Below, piece after piece: positions 44,397 to 56,249 of a stretch of 64,000 bases of DNA. Under the pieces are notes generated by a model. That model was not told the DNA's origin and did not search any database. It saw only the letters and a program-made list of their open reading frames with translations. This stretch comes from Pomphorhynchus laevis. Lineage: Eukaryota; Acanthocephala; Palaeacanthocephala; Echinorhynchida; Pomphorhynchidae. The stretch is taken from positions 1 to 64,000 of the forward strand of contig WNNJ02003772.1 in NCBI GenBank assembly GCA_012934845.2, read 5' to 3'. A program made the position numbers and the translations under genes. Every line of letters starts with the position of its first letter. The stretch's first letter is position 1.

Positions 44397-44604
44397 GATT
44401 GTGTAGGTTCTTCTGATATAGGTTTTTAGGTTTAGGTTCTTCCAATTTAGGTTCTTTGTAAGTAGTTAATATGTATAACAAGATAGTTTAAACTCATAAT
44501 GATTGTGTAGGTTCTTCTGGTATAGGTTTTTAGGTTTAGGTTCTTCCAATTTAGGTTCTTTGTAAGTAGTTAATATGTATAACAAGATAGTTTAAACTCC
44601 TAAT
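44397..44604 (-). promoter_or_regulatory. Two 104-bp tandem repeats in the CR1-like 5' leader
   Basis: GATTGTGTAGGTTCTTCTG begins at 44397 and 44501, period 104, with few differences between units. On the element strand each unit contains TACTTACAAAGAACC. Tandem 5' monomers of this kind often carry LINE promoter activity; that role is inferred, not shown. Confidence 0.65.
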
Positions 44605-45250
44605 TAATACAGATTTTTCCGCGAGCGTAGCGATCTGAACTGTAATTGTATGTTTATTAGAAACCAAAATTGTTTGTTGATGGTCCATGTATAACAGCAG
44701 TCTTAGTCGACTGAGAGACATCATTAATATCATTTATTGAGCACAACTCTGTTTCGTCAGCCTCCAGAACGTCTCCACCGTTTGAGTGGTCATGCTTTAT
44801 TAGTTTACCTACGATGGCGGTACAACATAAGCCGGAGAGGAAATTCCGTCCTGAAACGTTGTCCTCGTTAGTAAAAGGAATGGCAACGTGAGTCCAAACA
44901 TTGCAGTGCTTGTTGTCGCATCCAATTTGCTTTTCGATGTAAGTTTCCTTGACGGACTTGAGTTACTGGTCTCATTTTTAGTTAGCTTTCTCTTTGCCAT
45001 AATAAAATGTTAATTAGTTAGTTATAATCAAGAATATTTAAACTCCGTTAGTCTGCAAGTCGTTAGTTGTAAGTAGCGAGCGGATGTCGTCGATGGTTGT
45101 CGATGGTTGTCGATAATTGTCAAGCGGATGGTTGTCGTTGTAGGTCTGTATAAACTCGTTGTAGGTCTGTGATACAATTCATATTTTGTATGTATTTATG
45201 TCAGAAACGTTTTTATCTAGTGTCTCAATCCGCGAGTGTAGCGAGCGGAA
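44605..45250 (-). mobile_element. CR1-like LINE, 5' fragment (leader and ORF1 start)
   Basis: Starts near 45250 with a leader containing CGCTACACTCGCGG-type sequence and GTTGTCGATGG repeats, then ORF1 from ATG at 45000: MAKRKLTKNETSNSSPSRKL. After a frame change comes IGCDNKHCNVWTHVAIP and FLSGLCC, the ORF1 zinc-finger pattern. It breaks off near 44640, where the leader of the intact element begins, so that element may have inserted into this one. Confidence 0.7.
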
Positions 45251-45370
45251 CTCACAGGAAAAATTGTAATTAACTTGAACACATAACTTTTCTTAATTGC
45301 CTTGTATGTTATGATATCAGAAATGTGTTTCTTATCTCTTTAATTTTTTAACAGGTAACGCAATATCTCT

Positions 45371-46735
45371 TTAATTTTTTAATATAGCAACAGAATCGAT
45401 AGAACCATCACTATTAGGAGCGTATACGGCGAGCAGGTTGATACATATTGATAAACAACTTGGGGTGATCCCAGGTGATCGCTTCATACTAAAACAAGTT
45501 TCCGCAGCTAGCAGGAAGGAGCGGAGTCCAAAGGAGGTAGAGTAGTTTGGGACATGTAAAAGAAGGGAATTACAGGAACGCAAGGAACAGTAAACAGGAC
45601 GAGAATTATCAAGAAAACGAAGGTTGAGAAATGAAGGGGTATGAAAAGTTACAAGGCGGAAAGCAACGATAAGAAGACGAATTTGAACACGACAATAAAT
45701 TGTTGGCAAATCGAGAGAGGCAAGATGGTAGAATGTATGATCAAAACGACGAAGACGGAAGAGAATTCGGACGGCTGCGTTGACGATGCGTTGTAGGGGA
45801 AGAAGAGTGGATTTAGGTGAGTTGGAAAATAGACTAAGACAATAATCAAGTCTAGAAAAAAGGAAAGAAGATATGAGAGTCATACAAGAAGGGAAATCGA
45901 TCAATCTACGAACTTGACGGAGGTTGCGAAGTATCAAGGTAGATGAGGGTACTTTATCTCTAACGAAAGGTTTAAGTGAAAGTCGGTTGTCAAAATGGAA
46001 GCCTAGGAAAACGAGATTATCAACGATAGGAAGAATTATAGAATTTAATGATACGGAGGGAGGTTCGAAGCCGAGGCGTCGAGGTAGGATCCACATAATT
46101 TTGGATTTATCAGGATTCAGAGAAAGGCGAAGGGAAGAAAGATGATTGAAAATTGAGACACGACAGTCGGAAGCAGAAACACTAAGATCGTGAATACGAT
46201 AAACAGGTGCATGAGCATAGATGAGAATGTCATCAGCATATTGCATAACATCAAAGTTAAATTTATGAGAAATCGAAGACAAATCACCGAGAAGAAGAGA
46301 GAAAAGCACAGGGCCTAATACGGAGCCTTGTGAAACACCAGATGGAATGGACGAAGGATGGGAGAGAAGAGTTAGAATAGACGCGAAATGTACGGTTTGA
46401 TAGATATGAAGAAAATCATGATACAGTGGGTAAAGAGAAGCCATAATCATGACGAAGGCGATGGAGAAGAATCGAGTGATCGACGATGTCAAAAGCAGAC
46501 GATAGATCAAGAGAAACTATGACACTACATAATTTATGATCGCGCGATATGAGTAAGTCGTTATAAATTTTAAGACATGCAATTTCGGTAGAGTAATAAG
46601 GGCGAAAAGCGGCTTGGAAGGGAGGAAATAAGTTAGAGGAAAAGATATATGTATTAACTTGCTTAAGAACGAGACGCTCAAGAAGTTTAGAGAGGGTTGG
46701 TTGAAGTGAAATAGGACGGTCCACATTTCTTATTA
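45371..46735 (-). mobile_element. L2-like LINE, reverse transcriptase to 3' end
   Basis: Frames 46745-46416 and 46510-45371 (379 codons) cover fingers PISLQPTLSKLLERLVLKQV, FQAAFRPYYSTEIACLK, motif A SLDLSSAFDIVDHSILLHRL, motif B SGVSQGSVLGPVLFSLLLGD, catalytic MQYADDILIYAH, and the C-terminal tail with ILFRLRRFDHTFYHLASLDL. One frameshift near 46450. Endonuclease absent, so 5'-truncated near 46735, where a second copy of the family begins. Confidence 0.85.
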
Positions 46736-47046
46736 ATAAATCCACATTTCTTTGGATTTATTAGGATTCAGAGTAAGACGAAGAGAAGAAAGATGATTGA
46801 AAATTGAGGCAAGACAGTTGAAAGCATAAACACTAAGATCATGAATACGATAAGCAAGTGCATGAGCATAGATAAGAATGTTATCAGCATATTGCATAAC
46901 ATGGAAGTTAAATATATGAGAAATCGAATACAAGTCGCCGAAAAGTGAGAAAAGTATAGGGTCTAATATAGAGCCTTGTGGAACACTGGACGGTATGGAA
47001 GAAGGACGAAAAAAAGAAGAATTAGAACAGACGCGAATTTACGGTT

Positions 47047-47123
<77 letters not shown>

Positions 47124-47290
47124 GAAAACCAAGCTACAGTGGGTAAAAAAGTAAAATCAATTCATTTATAAATTTGACAGTTTGACGATTTAAAGAGAGC
47201 CATAATCATTTACGAAGCAATGGAGAAGAATTGAGTGATCGATGATGTCAAAAGCAGATTATTTATCATGGGAAACTACGACACTGTGTG
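46736..47290 (-). mobile_element. L2-like LINE, internal fragment with an (AT)n expansion
   Basis: A second, partial copy in the same orientation: catalytic region MQYADNILIYAHALAYRIHD near 46870-46910, C-terminal boundary LNPNKSKEMWIY at 46745, and motif A remains near 47250. The segment TCCACATTTCTT is present at both edges of the junction (46722 and 46740), consistent with a target duplication from insertion of the copy at 45371-46735 into this one. A 72-base (AT)n tract interrupts it at 47049-47120. Confidence 0.75.
47049..47120. repeat. (AT)36 microsatellite
   Basis: Pure AT dinucleotide tract of about 72 bases. It replaces the short GATAGATATG found at the matching point in the neighbouring L2-like copy (about 46397), so it seems to have grown inside LINE sequence. 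Confidence 0.95.
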
Positions 47291-47639
47291 TTATCGTTAA
47301 AAAGCTATCAAATTTTTATCATTACAAATAACATTGATCAAGGGACAATATTTTAAATCATTGAATAAAACCGATATCATTACTAAAAGCAATATCACCC
47401 AAAAATGGTTTAAAATTAAATGATTATGCACAAATATATCTAATTTAATCTTGTTCATTTATATAATTGACAAGTTGACTAATAGCTTAAACTTATTGAG
47501 TGATAAAATACTTACAAGGTCATAATGCAAATTTTTATACATCTTCAAAATTCTTTCAAATGGTAATCATTGTCGACTTGCTGATATAAATACTTCGAAA
47601 TGCAAATAAATGACCATTTCCTTTTTACAGAAAGCATTT
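47291..47639. other. Spacer, no gene seen
   Basis: AT-rich; no frame, repeat or splice-bounded exon supported. Confidence 0.4.
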
Positions 47640-47935
47640 GCCAACAAATCTACATTCTAAATTTATGCTCTCCCAATAAAGTTATTTCCGAATTCTCGCG
47701 TCTAAAATGTCGAAATTCATCATGTCATGATGGTCTTCCGTCAATTATCTTAAAATCTCGCTGATAGCATTTATATTTCATTTATTACATATTGCAAGCC
47801 TTTTTAGCGAATATAATCATCCTATATAACTGGAGAGGCTCAATAATCTGCCCTATTCGCAAAAAAGGCGAAGTTTCTCATCCCGAAAATTTTGACCTAT
47901 AAGTTTAACCTGTATATGTTGTGAACTTGAAAGTA
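47640..47935 (+). mobile_element. CR1-like LINE, fingers fragment
   Basis: Reads LPSIILKSR near 47735 and YNWRGSIICPIRKKGEVSHP then ENFDL near 47825-47895, the reverse transcriptase fingers region upstream of motif A (compare DWKSSIICPVFKKGDRS at 54745). Short, decayed, no catalytic motif. Confidence 0.65.
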
Positions 47936-48477
47936 TAATAAATTAAAGTATTTTGTCAGCAAATAATATTAAATATTAATCTTAGTAACATGTATGCCTT
48001 CAAGATTTGCCTCACTTGTGCGGTCACCCTCTGATGCTGCAAACCCCACGAATCTAGCACACCCGGACTTGCTGCTTTATCTAAGCTTGTTGTTAGACTT
48101 TGAAACAGACTTATGCCGGATAAATTAGTTTAAGAAGTTCCTGGACAAAGACCATTCCATGGTTATTAGACGAACTATATTGGATTAATGCTTTGTTGAG
48201 ACATGTCTGTAATTAATTTAATTGCTTGTGATTCCACTGATTAACGAGATTTTTGCTTAACTGGTGGTGGCAGGATAATAATGAAGAGTGAACCTGCTTC
48301 ATAATCGGGTGCCCCTACATCTTTCGACAACGCGACGCTATGGTTTTAACATGTTTCCAGAGATGTCAATAGATACTGCATCCTCGAGGTTTAATCCCGT
48401 ACATAAAGTTTGCATTACACAAGTCTCTACCATTCGGAAAAATAATAATTTTTAATTTTTTTAAATATTACAGAAAT
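47936..48477. other. Spacer, no gene recognised
   Basis: Contains a somewhat GC-richer part at 48020-48130 and 48250-48380 with no interpretable frame. Confidence 0.35.
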
Positions 48478-48725
48478 CAAATTAGCTAACTGAGTCTACG
48501 TATTTAATATAATTATAAAATAATGCTCAATCAAAATTTAATAATTAAATAATAAAATAAATAATTGTTATAAGATTTTTATCAAATTAAAATAAAAAAT
48601 TGAAATTTAAAATAAAAGTCATTTTTATGAATTGGCTAATAAATAGCAGACTTTGTATCAGAATAAGGATTAGAGATCATCAGGAGGAACTATATCAGGA
48701 GGAATATAACGATAAAAATATTATA
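48478..48725 (-). mobile_element. Naiad 3' tail, minus orientation (fossil)
   Basis: Starts with AATTAGCTAACTGAGTCTACG (plus strand) and continues through the AT-rich tail to TTTGTATCAGAATAAGGATT and AGAGATCATCAGGAGGAACT. Matches the outer 250 bases of the tail at 4374-4720. No coding part is attached. Confidence 0.8.
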
Positions 48726-49249
48726 ATAATATACTAACCCTGATTAGCCTATCGTCCAGCGAAAAAATAATAAGAGACAGACAAACAAGACAAAGAAAAT
48801 GCACAAAAGACAAACAAGATAAAGAAAATGCACAAATGAAAGTGTTAAGTGACGAGTCTTCATCTTAGATTGGAATCGAGCTTATATAATAACTTTTAAC
48901 TTACATTCTGTTTCGTGCGTCAAAGAAGGGGTGAAAAACTATGGTTAAGAAGAAGGAAGCTTATCGATGCTAGATAGGAGAAGGTAAGAAAGATGGGGAC
49001 ACAGGAACACGCGGAGAAGAGAAGATCATGGTGGAGACAGTAGATGCATACACATGTTAGTGAAATATCGTGTATAGAGATACGGACCTCACAATATTGA
49101 TCGTGGTATCCGTATAGCGAGTTCAGTCATACAAGTGAGTACTTCCTTGTGAACGGCTCGCATTAACTGGTGTGTTTGAATACTTGAGTTTAATAGAAAT
49201 CAGCATCCAATCGATTGTGTTTACTAGCGAGGATATCAAGATTCGATCA
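48726..49249. other. Spacer, no gene recognised
   Basis: Contains a direct repeat ACAAACAAGA(C/T)AAAGAAAATG at about 48780 and 48814. No gene is supported. Confidence 0.4.
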
Positions 49250-50330
49250 AAAATTGGAAGTCGAGGCTAGATGAAGACGATGAGCAATATACATCGAACA
49301 ATGATATAGATGTGAAAGAATTGATACGATATAATTTGAGGATTTCGGGAATAACCCAACTATTCGCTTTACCGTAATCGATTTATGCAAACTTCGCAAT
49401 AGTAAGGCCTTCCTAGAATGCTGGAAAGCCATATTAGAGGTTTGGAGAAGGCATCAGATAAAATGGCACGCATCCCCGTTGAAATAAAGTAATCCCAGCT
49501 TTTGAGGGTACAAGGCTTCGATCGATACTTACGAAGCGTTACGTTCGAAATGAAGGGTGAAAGACCATTTTGAAGTAAGTACTACTCCAAAATACGAATA
49601 ACTTGAGACGATTTCGATCGAATTCTTTTCAAAAAGAAGTTTATCGAACCGACGTAGTGGGCCGCCTTTACGGATCTTAGGAACTTTAGATGTGGAAATG
49701 TTTACGGATAATTTGTTTTTAATAAAGAAGTTATATAACCAAGCGAGAGAGTTTAATGCACCGAATAGGATGGAGTGAGAATAGCAAGGTTGCCGGCATA
49801 AAGAACAAATACTATTTCAGAAGAAGTAGTGCGAATACAAGTAGGGAGATTAAAGATAAAGAATGAAAATAAGAGAGGACTCAATGGGTCACTTTGCATG
49901 ACGCCTCTTGCTACAATAAAAGAATCGAAAAAATTCAAGTCATCTAAAACGCGTTGCAGATTTGGACTCAAAATGAAGTTTAGCGGAAGAAGCATACGAC
50001 CTAAATGTTTATGTTACGCTCTTGTTTGATGAATTAAGATTACGATCAACTGAATCAATAGCTTTAGCAAAGTCGATAAATACAGCATACAAAGAAGAGC
50101 GACGATCGAAGCAATTGATAACTTGGTTACGGGCAAGCTCAATTGCATGCATTGTGGATCGATTTCGGTGAAATCCAAGTTGTCATGTGGGATAAAATGT
50201 TCACGATGGTAGGTTAGTCGCTGTGTATGAGTACTGAGTGACGAATTTATACGCATGATTCAAAAGCGCAATCCCACGATAGATATCGGTCGAAGAGAGA
50301 TCTTAACCTTTAAAAATAACCTTAATTAAC
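49250..50330 (-). mobile_element. LINE reverse transcriptase remnant, clade uncertain
   Basis: Minus strand, N to C: DIYRGIALLNHAYKFVTQYS near 50250-50310, QLGFHRNRSTMHAIELARNQ near 50130-50190, AVFIDFAKAIDSVDRNL (motif A) near 50060, RGVMQSDPLSPLLFSFFIFN (motif B) near 49890, LYAGNLAIL at the position of motif C near 49790. The catalytic aspartates of motif C are altered, so this copy is dead. The YRGIALLN wording differs from the CR1 and L2 families here, so it is another LINE lineage. Confidence 0.75.
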
Positions 50331-50341
50331 CTTAAAAAACT

Positions 50342-50905
50342 TTAAACTCGCTACTGGGCCAACAATAATGACGAGTTCACTCCATTTTCGTGATCGTGGT
50401 TATTCGGAAGATTTTCAATCTCGCAACCCACCTATTTATGATCAACAAGACTACCATATACATAATATGCGCATCTTATATACAAATATACTTAGTATAT
50501 CAACTAAGTTATCCGAACTTTCCTTTGTTGTCAACCAAAAACATGCGGATATTGTTGCACTCACGGAAAACTGGCGTAATCCACAAATATGTGATGATGA
50601 AATTAGTCTAGATGAATACTCTCTTGTTCGTATGGATCGGTTATCTTCAAGAGATGATAGAGTCATCATCTTCGGGCGAGATTCTTTGTCGGTAAGACTA
50701 ATCGATGTATGCGCTGACGAGGTGTCCCTAAATGAGTATATTTGGGTCAAACTAACAGCGACAGATGGTCGTCATTTCATTGTGGGCTTATTCTACCGAT
50801 CACCTCGTTCATCCACAGTGTTTATCTGTAACTCATTGCAAAAACATTTAAGAACTATGTCATCAGCGATAGTTCTTGGTGATTTCAATATGCCCCACGT
50901 TAAAA
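50342..50905 (+). pseudogene. CR1-like LINE ORF2, endonuclease half before an L2-like insertion
   Basis: The frame 50368-50955 encodes the APE-type endonuclease N-terminal half: ILYTNILSISTKLSELSFVV, ALTENWRN, YSLVRMDRLS, FIVGLFYRSPR and IVLGDFNMPHV. At 50905, right after PHV, the minus-strand L2-like element starts. The endonuclease resumes at 53755 with VDWINFVPLPGF. Relative to the intact copy the wording ALTENW replaces GITESW. Confidence 0.85.
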
Positions 50906-53754
50906 AAAAGATTTATTTTAACGTGGCAAATGCGTGCAAGCGCACGCTTACATGACCACAACAAACAAAAATGTAAATCAGGTGTCGAGAAGGTGTGAAC
51001 GGAGGAGGTGTTTGAATGTGATAAAGGAAAGGGCGCGGCGGATGTCAAGAGGGAGTTGATTCCAGGCGAGTAAGGCGGCGACAAGGAAGGATCGGAGACC
51101 GTAGTTGTTGGAGTAATTAGGAACGTGTAGTAAGAGGGTATGACAGGAACGAACTATAGCGAGGTGGGGCGAGTATCGTCTAAGAAAGGAAGGTTGATGA
51201 ACGATGGGGAGCCGATAGCGATTAGACGAAAAGTAACGAAAAGAAGGCGGAGTTTGATGCGGATGTGGATGGTTGGCCAGGAGAGCTGGGCAAAATATGT
51301 GGATGTGTGGTCGAAGCGACGGAGACGAAAGAGCACTCGAACGGCGGTGTTGATTAATTCGTTGTAGGATGATGGATTTTGGAGAATTGGCGAAAAGGCT
51401 AAGGCAGTAATCGATTTTAGGGAAAAGAAGCGATGAAAGAAGATACATACAATAACGGAAGTCAATAGGGGGGGGCGGATACAGCGGATGTCGCGGAGAA
51501 TCAAGTTAGATGAGCGGACCTTGTCACGGACGAAGGGTTTAAGGGAAAGGTGATCATCGAAATGGAAACCTAAGAAAGTGAGATTGTGGACTATGGGGAT
51601 GATCGATGAGGCAAAATATACAGTGGGATGAGATATGTTTGGTTTACGGGGGAGGATCCACATTATTTTGGACTTTTCGGGGTTTAGAACGAGATGGAGA
51701 TTGGAGAGACGTTTGTAGATAGAAGAAATACAGTTGGAGGCAGAAATGCCGATATCGTGTATGCGATGTGCGGGTGCATGATCATAGATTAGAATGTTTA
51801 TCGGCGTATTGCATGACGTTAAAGGAGTAAGGTTTGATAAACGGAGAGAAATCGCCAAGCAGAAGAGAGAAAAGCAGGGGACCTAGGACAGAACCTTGTG
51901 GGACCCCGCAAAAAATAGGGATGGGAGGGGAGGATGATGAAATTAGAACAGACGCGAAAGGAACGGTCGGATAGATATGAGGCGAACCATGCTACGGAGG
52001 AGGAAGAAAAGCTGTAATCATAACGAAGGCGAGAAAGGAGGACGGAGTGGTCGACAATGTCGAATGCGGAGGAGAGGTCGAGGGAGATGAGAACACTATA
52101 TAGAGCCTTGTCTCGAGAAATGAGTATGTCGTTGTACACTTTTATGCATGCGATTTCTGTCGAGTGATTAGAGCGGAAAGCGGATTGGAAAGGAGGGTAC
52201 AGATTGGATGAGGAGAGATAAGCGTTGATTTGTATTAAGATGAGGCGTTCTAAGAGCTTAGAAAGAGTAGGGAGTAGTGAAATGGGCGATAGCTAGAAGG
52301 AAGGGAGGGGTCGAGCGATTGTTTCTTAAGGAAGGGACGAACGATTGCGGATTTCCAGTGTGAAGGGAAGATACGACTGCGGATGGACGAGTTAAACAAG
52401 GTTGTGAGAAATGGGGATATCGATGAGCATATAGATTTTAATATGTGAGTAGGCAGGGGATCGGCAGGTGAGGTTTTGTTGGGCAAGGACATGAGGACAG
52501 ATGATACTTCTGTAGGTGAGACTGGGAGAAGATGAAAGAGTTTCGGGAGGATGATATTAGACTGGGCAGAGTGGGATAGGATGAAGACCGGGGTGTGAGA
52601 GAGCAACGTGGATACTTTAGTCTGGAGAAATGACGAATAATCATTGGCATTGATGTTGCATGGCGAAGAGGAGCGAGCAAGGATTGAGTTAAAAGTATGC
52701 CAGAGAGTCTTAGAGTTGAATGAAGTGATGATTTTATGCTGCCAGAATGAGTTGCATTTGGTACGTAGTAGGTTGAGATGAGACCGGCGAAGAGCAAGAT
52801 AGGAATCACGGAAAGACGGAGTGATCGAGCGGAAATCACGTCTGAGAGAGCGGTGATAGACTCGAAAAGCATGGCGGAGTCGACGCTTTGATAGTAGGCA
52901 TTGGATGTCAAACCATGGGGCACGGTGCAAGCGACGGTGTGGGTGAGACTTGAAGGGCAAGAGAATATCGAGAGTGGATGTGAGTTCAGAGTCGAAAAGA
53001 ATGGCGAGATCGTGATGAGATGATTTTGTTATTGTGGGTAATGATAGAGATGATTTGAGTAAGGCAGAACGGAGAAGGGAGAGGTCAAGATTTCTCCAAG
53101 GGCGACGTAGAATTGTAGGTGTGTGAGGAGGGGTGTGGTTGTGAGTGAGATCAAGGGTGATAAGAAAGTGATCGGATAGACCAGGATCAGAGATGGACAG
53201 TGAGGTGTAGGCAGCAAAATGATCGGGGACAGCGATGATGTCGAGTGCCCCACCAAGTATATGTGTGGGGGCAGTGGAGATTAGTTTGTAATTGTAGTTG
53301 GATAGAATGTTGATGAACCGGATGGAATCCGTGGAAGAGGGGCGGTCTAGGCGGATATTGAAGTCGCCTAGAACGAGTGAAGGGATTGAGGACAAAGAAC
53401 AATGAGAAATGAGGTCAGCGAGTTCGGTAAAAAAATAAGGCTGTAGGAGCCTTTGAACCAGGACGGTATATAATGGCGAGATCTAGAGTGATCGGGTTAG
53501 AATAACGACAAGTGAGCAATTCAAAAGAGCAAGGACTTAAAGGGGGATTGATTTTGCGAAGAAACGCGGGTGACGCGCGAATGCGACGATGCCGCCATGA
53601 TTAGAGAATTTAGAAGGGCATGAGCTGAGGGGGCGGGCGTTATTCGATTAGGGAGCAACCGGTAGAGAGCAGACGGTTAATGGAAAGGTCGTCGGAATCT
53701 GAGTGCCATGATTCGGTGAGGCAGAAGAGATCGATGGATTGCTTGGTAAATAGG
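50906..53754 (-). mobile_element. L2-like LINE inserted into the CR1-like element
   Basis: Minus strand, the longest L2-like copy here. The 381-codon frame 53395-52250 carries the endonuclease C-terminal half (LVLGDFNIRLDRPSS, GALDIIAVPDHF, SDPGLSDHFLITLDL) and the connector to the fingers. Then come motif A SLDLSSAFDIVDHSVLLSRL (52139-51819), the catalytic-region remains LIYDHAPAHRIHD, and the C-terminal tail LLRSHLL ending near 50980. The 3' end has GCGTGCGCTTGCACGCATTT and an AATAAATCTTTTTTTT tail. Several frameshifts. The flanking target shows only a GTT overlap. Confidence 0.85.
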
Positions 53755-56016
53755 TTGACTGGATAAACTTCGTGCCTCTACCTGGTTTTGATCCTGAATC
53801 AGCAAAACTTCTCGACGCCATTAATGACATGAACCTTAATCAGCACATTCACGAATTCACACGCGCTCGTGAACATAGTGCTTCTCTACTTGTTATATGC
53901 CTATCGGTTGATGCCTCTATTATTGACCGGATTGATTATGATCCACAAATCAGTTCTATGATCTACCATTCAGTTCTAGTGATTATCACATGATTGATAT
54001 TGTAGTTTCGCTCAGATGCCCTCGATCAATCAAAACAGTTCCACAAGTCAATCCAATAAGGGCTAACTTTCTCATTATGTAACGTATACTCAGTACGGTA
54101 GCATGGCCCGATCCGTTTATCATTGGTACTAACCCTGCATGGAACCATCTCAAACGTACTCTGATTGAGTTATTGACATTCTTCTCACCAATTCAACATA
54201 AGAAAACGAGCATCCGTATTCCAATTTGGTTTGACTCTGAAATTAAGCATGCAATCAGATCACGGGATATCTCATTTTCTGCGTACAAAGATAGTAGACT
54301 GTCCTTTGATAAATACCGATTATTGAGAAACAAGATAACTTATATTAAGAGACTGAAGAGGAAGAATTTTATTTCTAAGATATGTCGGGCTGCATCTTCA
54401 AACCCTATAAATTTTACAACATTGTGAACAACACCGGTAATTTAATCGTTAACCATGACAAAGTTGCAAAGCTCTTTTCCGCTCATTTGGCAATTCAAGA
54501 AGCGAAGTTAGATTACGAATATTTGTCCCATTACATTCCCAGATTCATTCGATCATGTCTTAATGACATATTTATTAGCGAAGAGGACTCCGTACAGAGC
54601 TACTCAAGCTTCCATGTACTCGCGTTTCCAGATCACATGGCCTTCCATCTATACTTTTCCGCGAGCTGACTACAGTGTTGACAAGTCCGCTATGTGCTAT
54701 ATTCCAGAGTTCTCTATACTCTGGAAGTTTACCGAATGACTGGAAAAGTTCTATAATCTGCCCAGTGTTCAAAAAGGGTGATCGCAGTCAGACTAACAAT
54801 TATCGTCCCATAAGTCTAACTTCTATTGCGTGCAAAGTAATGGAGATGATTCTGCTTCGTACAGTAAGCTCACATCTAGAAGACAATAACATCTTCAATG
54901 ATGCCCAGCACGGTTTCAGACCTCATTGTTCTACAGTAACTAACCTTGTATTCTCACAGAATAGGGGGTCGAATGCAGTGCAAGCAGGAACGGGAGTGGA
55001 CACGCTCTTCTTCGATTTATTAAAGGCTTTTGATAGGGTCGTACACCGTATTCTTATCAATCACCGATCGTTATGTGGGATTGGTGGTCGCGTTAAAACT
55101 TGAATTCAGTCATTCCCAGTGAGTGCGCTCTATATGCTAATGATTTAAATATTTGGCGTCTAATGCAAAGCATGTACAATGTAATTGAGTTGCAACGCGA
55201 CGTAGACTCAATCACCAAATGATGTCGTGCAAAGGGATTGGTTTTGAATCCTAAAAAGTGTAGACATATGCACATGGGTCCCATAAAAATCGTAGGGACA
55301 TATGCGATAGATGTAAGCATCGAAAAAGTTTCATGTTTTAGTGATCTGGGCGTGATCGTAAGTGAAGATATAGAGACACGAGTCCACGTCCAATATGTCG
55401 CATCCAAATTTCGATGTATGCTAGGCATCTTCAGACGCTCGTTTGGCTAACGCGATCCAGTTAGTTTTCGCATTGCCTACTCTGCCCTTATAAAATCGCA
55501 TATGTTATACGCGTCCCCTGCAATACACCCACAGCTCCGTGGCGAATTGGAAATATACGAACGGATATTACGACCAGCAACCCATCTTGTGTCCTCAGTG
55601 CGTGGTGTCAATTATACCCAGATACTGGCATTGTTGAATGTCCACACTGTTGAACGCTCGCTTTCTGACGCCGACTTAGTGTATGTATAGCGGTCACTGA
55701 CTATACCTGGATATGTTTCGAAGTTTCTGTTTACAATTCGTCCACCGGGTCGACTACGAGGCCACAGACTTATTATAAAGCGCAGGCTCCGTCCCAGAAC
55801 AAATTGTGTTACGATAAACGATCGCATTGCTGACCTGTGGAACAATCTTCATGCATCGACAATCGACAGCGGTTCCGTCCAGAAGGTCAAGGCAATTATT
55901 AAATCACGACAATGACAGTTTCACCTTTTTTCTTTCTTTTCTGTTTTTTATGTTTTGAGCTATGTGATCCAGCCAATTTGAGCTTATGCTTCTGGGATGT
56001 TGTAATAATAATTGGA
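53755..56016 (+). pseudogene. CR1-like LINE ORF2, remainder after the L2-like insertion
   Basis: Continues the element at 50342. Endonuclease end: FVPLPGFDPESAKLLDAIND, then TRAREHSASLLVICL. The connector has PIWFDSEIKHAIRSRDISFS. The reverse transcriptase has KSSIICPVFKKGDRSQTNNY then RPISLTS, NDAQHGFRPHCSTVTNLVFS and TLFFDLLKAFDRVVHRIL (motif A). Motif B sequence is missing near 55100, and motif C appears only as LYANDLNIW (about 55135). The C-terminal tail is at 55230-55915. Many stops and frame changes, so older than the intact copy. A TGTTGTAATAATAATT end lies near 56010. Confidence 0.85.
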
Positions 56017-56249
56017 TCTTCCTTTCAGGATGCGGGAATTGGTTGACCGAAAAGTAAGCTGTTAAAAAAGAATGAACCAGTACGAGGCGAGATCATGGAA
56101 ATTAGATCTTATATGCTCCATGCAAAGGTTGTCTGGACCGATGTTGTCATGAACAATGCAAATATTTACTATGTCTTTAGAAAGAACGGGGTCAAAGTAT
56201 CTACTGTGGGTATAGTACACATAGTGTGATATCGAAGGTGAAATTATAC

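Larger units (their letters stand above)
40251..44670 (-). mobile_element. CR1-like LINE, full length with intact ORF2
   Basis: Minus-strand element: 5' leader with two 104-bp repeats (44397-44604), ORF1 in two frames (44337-43909 and 43756-43202), intact ORF2 (43322-40332), and a short 3' end near 40255 with ATTAATAATTAATAATAAT-type sequence. It has inserted into the 3' part of the plus-strand CR1-like copy, tail to tail. Its good preservation makes it one of the youngest LINEs here. Confidence 0.85.
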
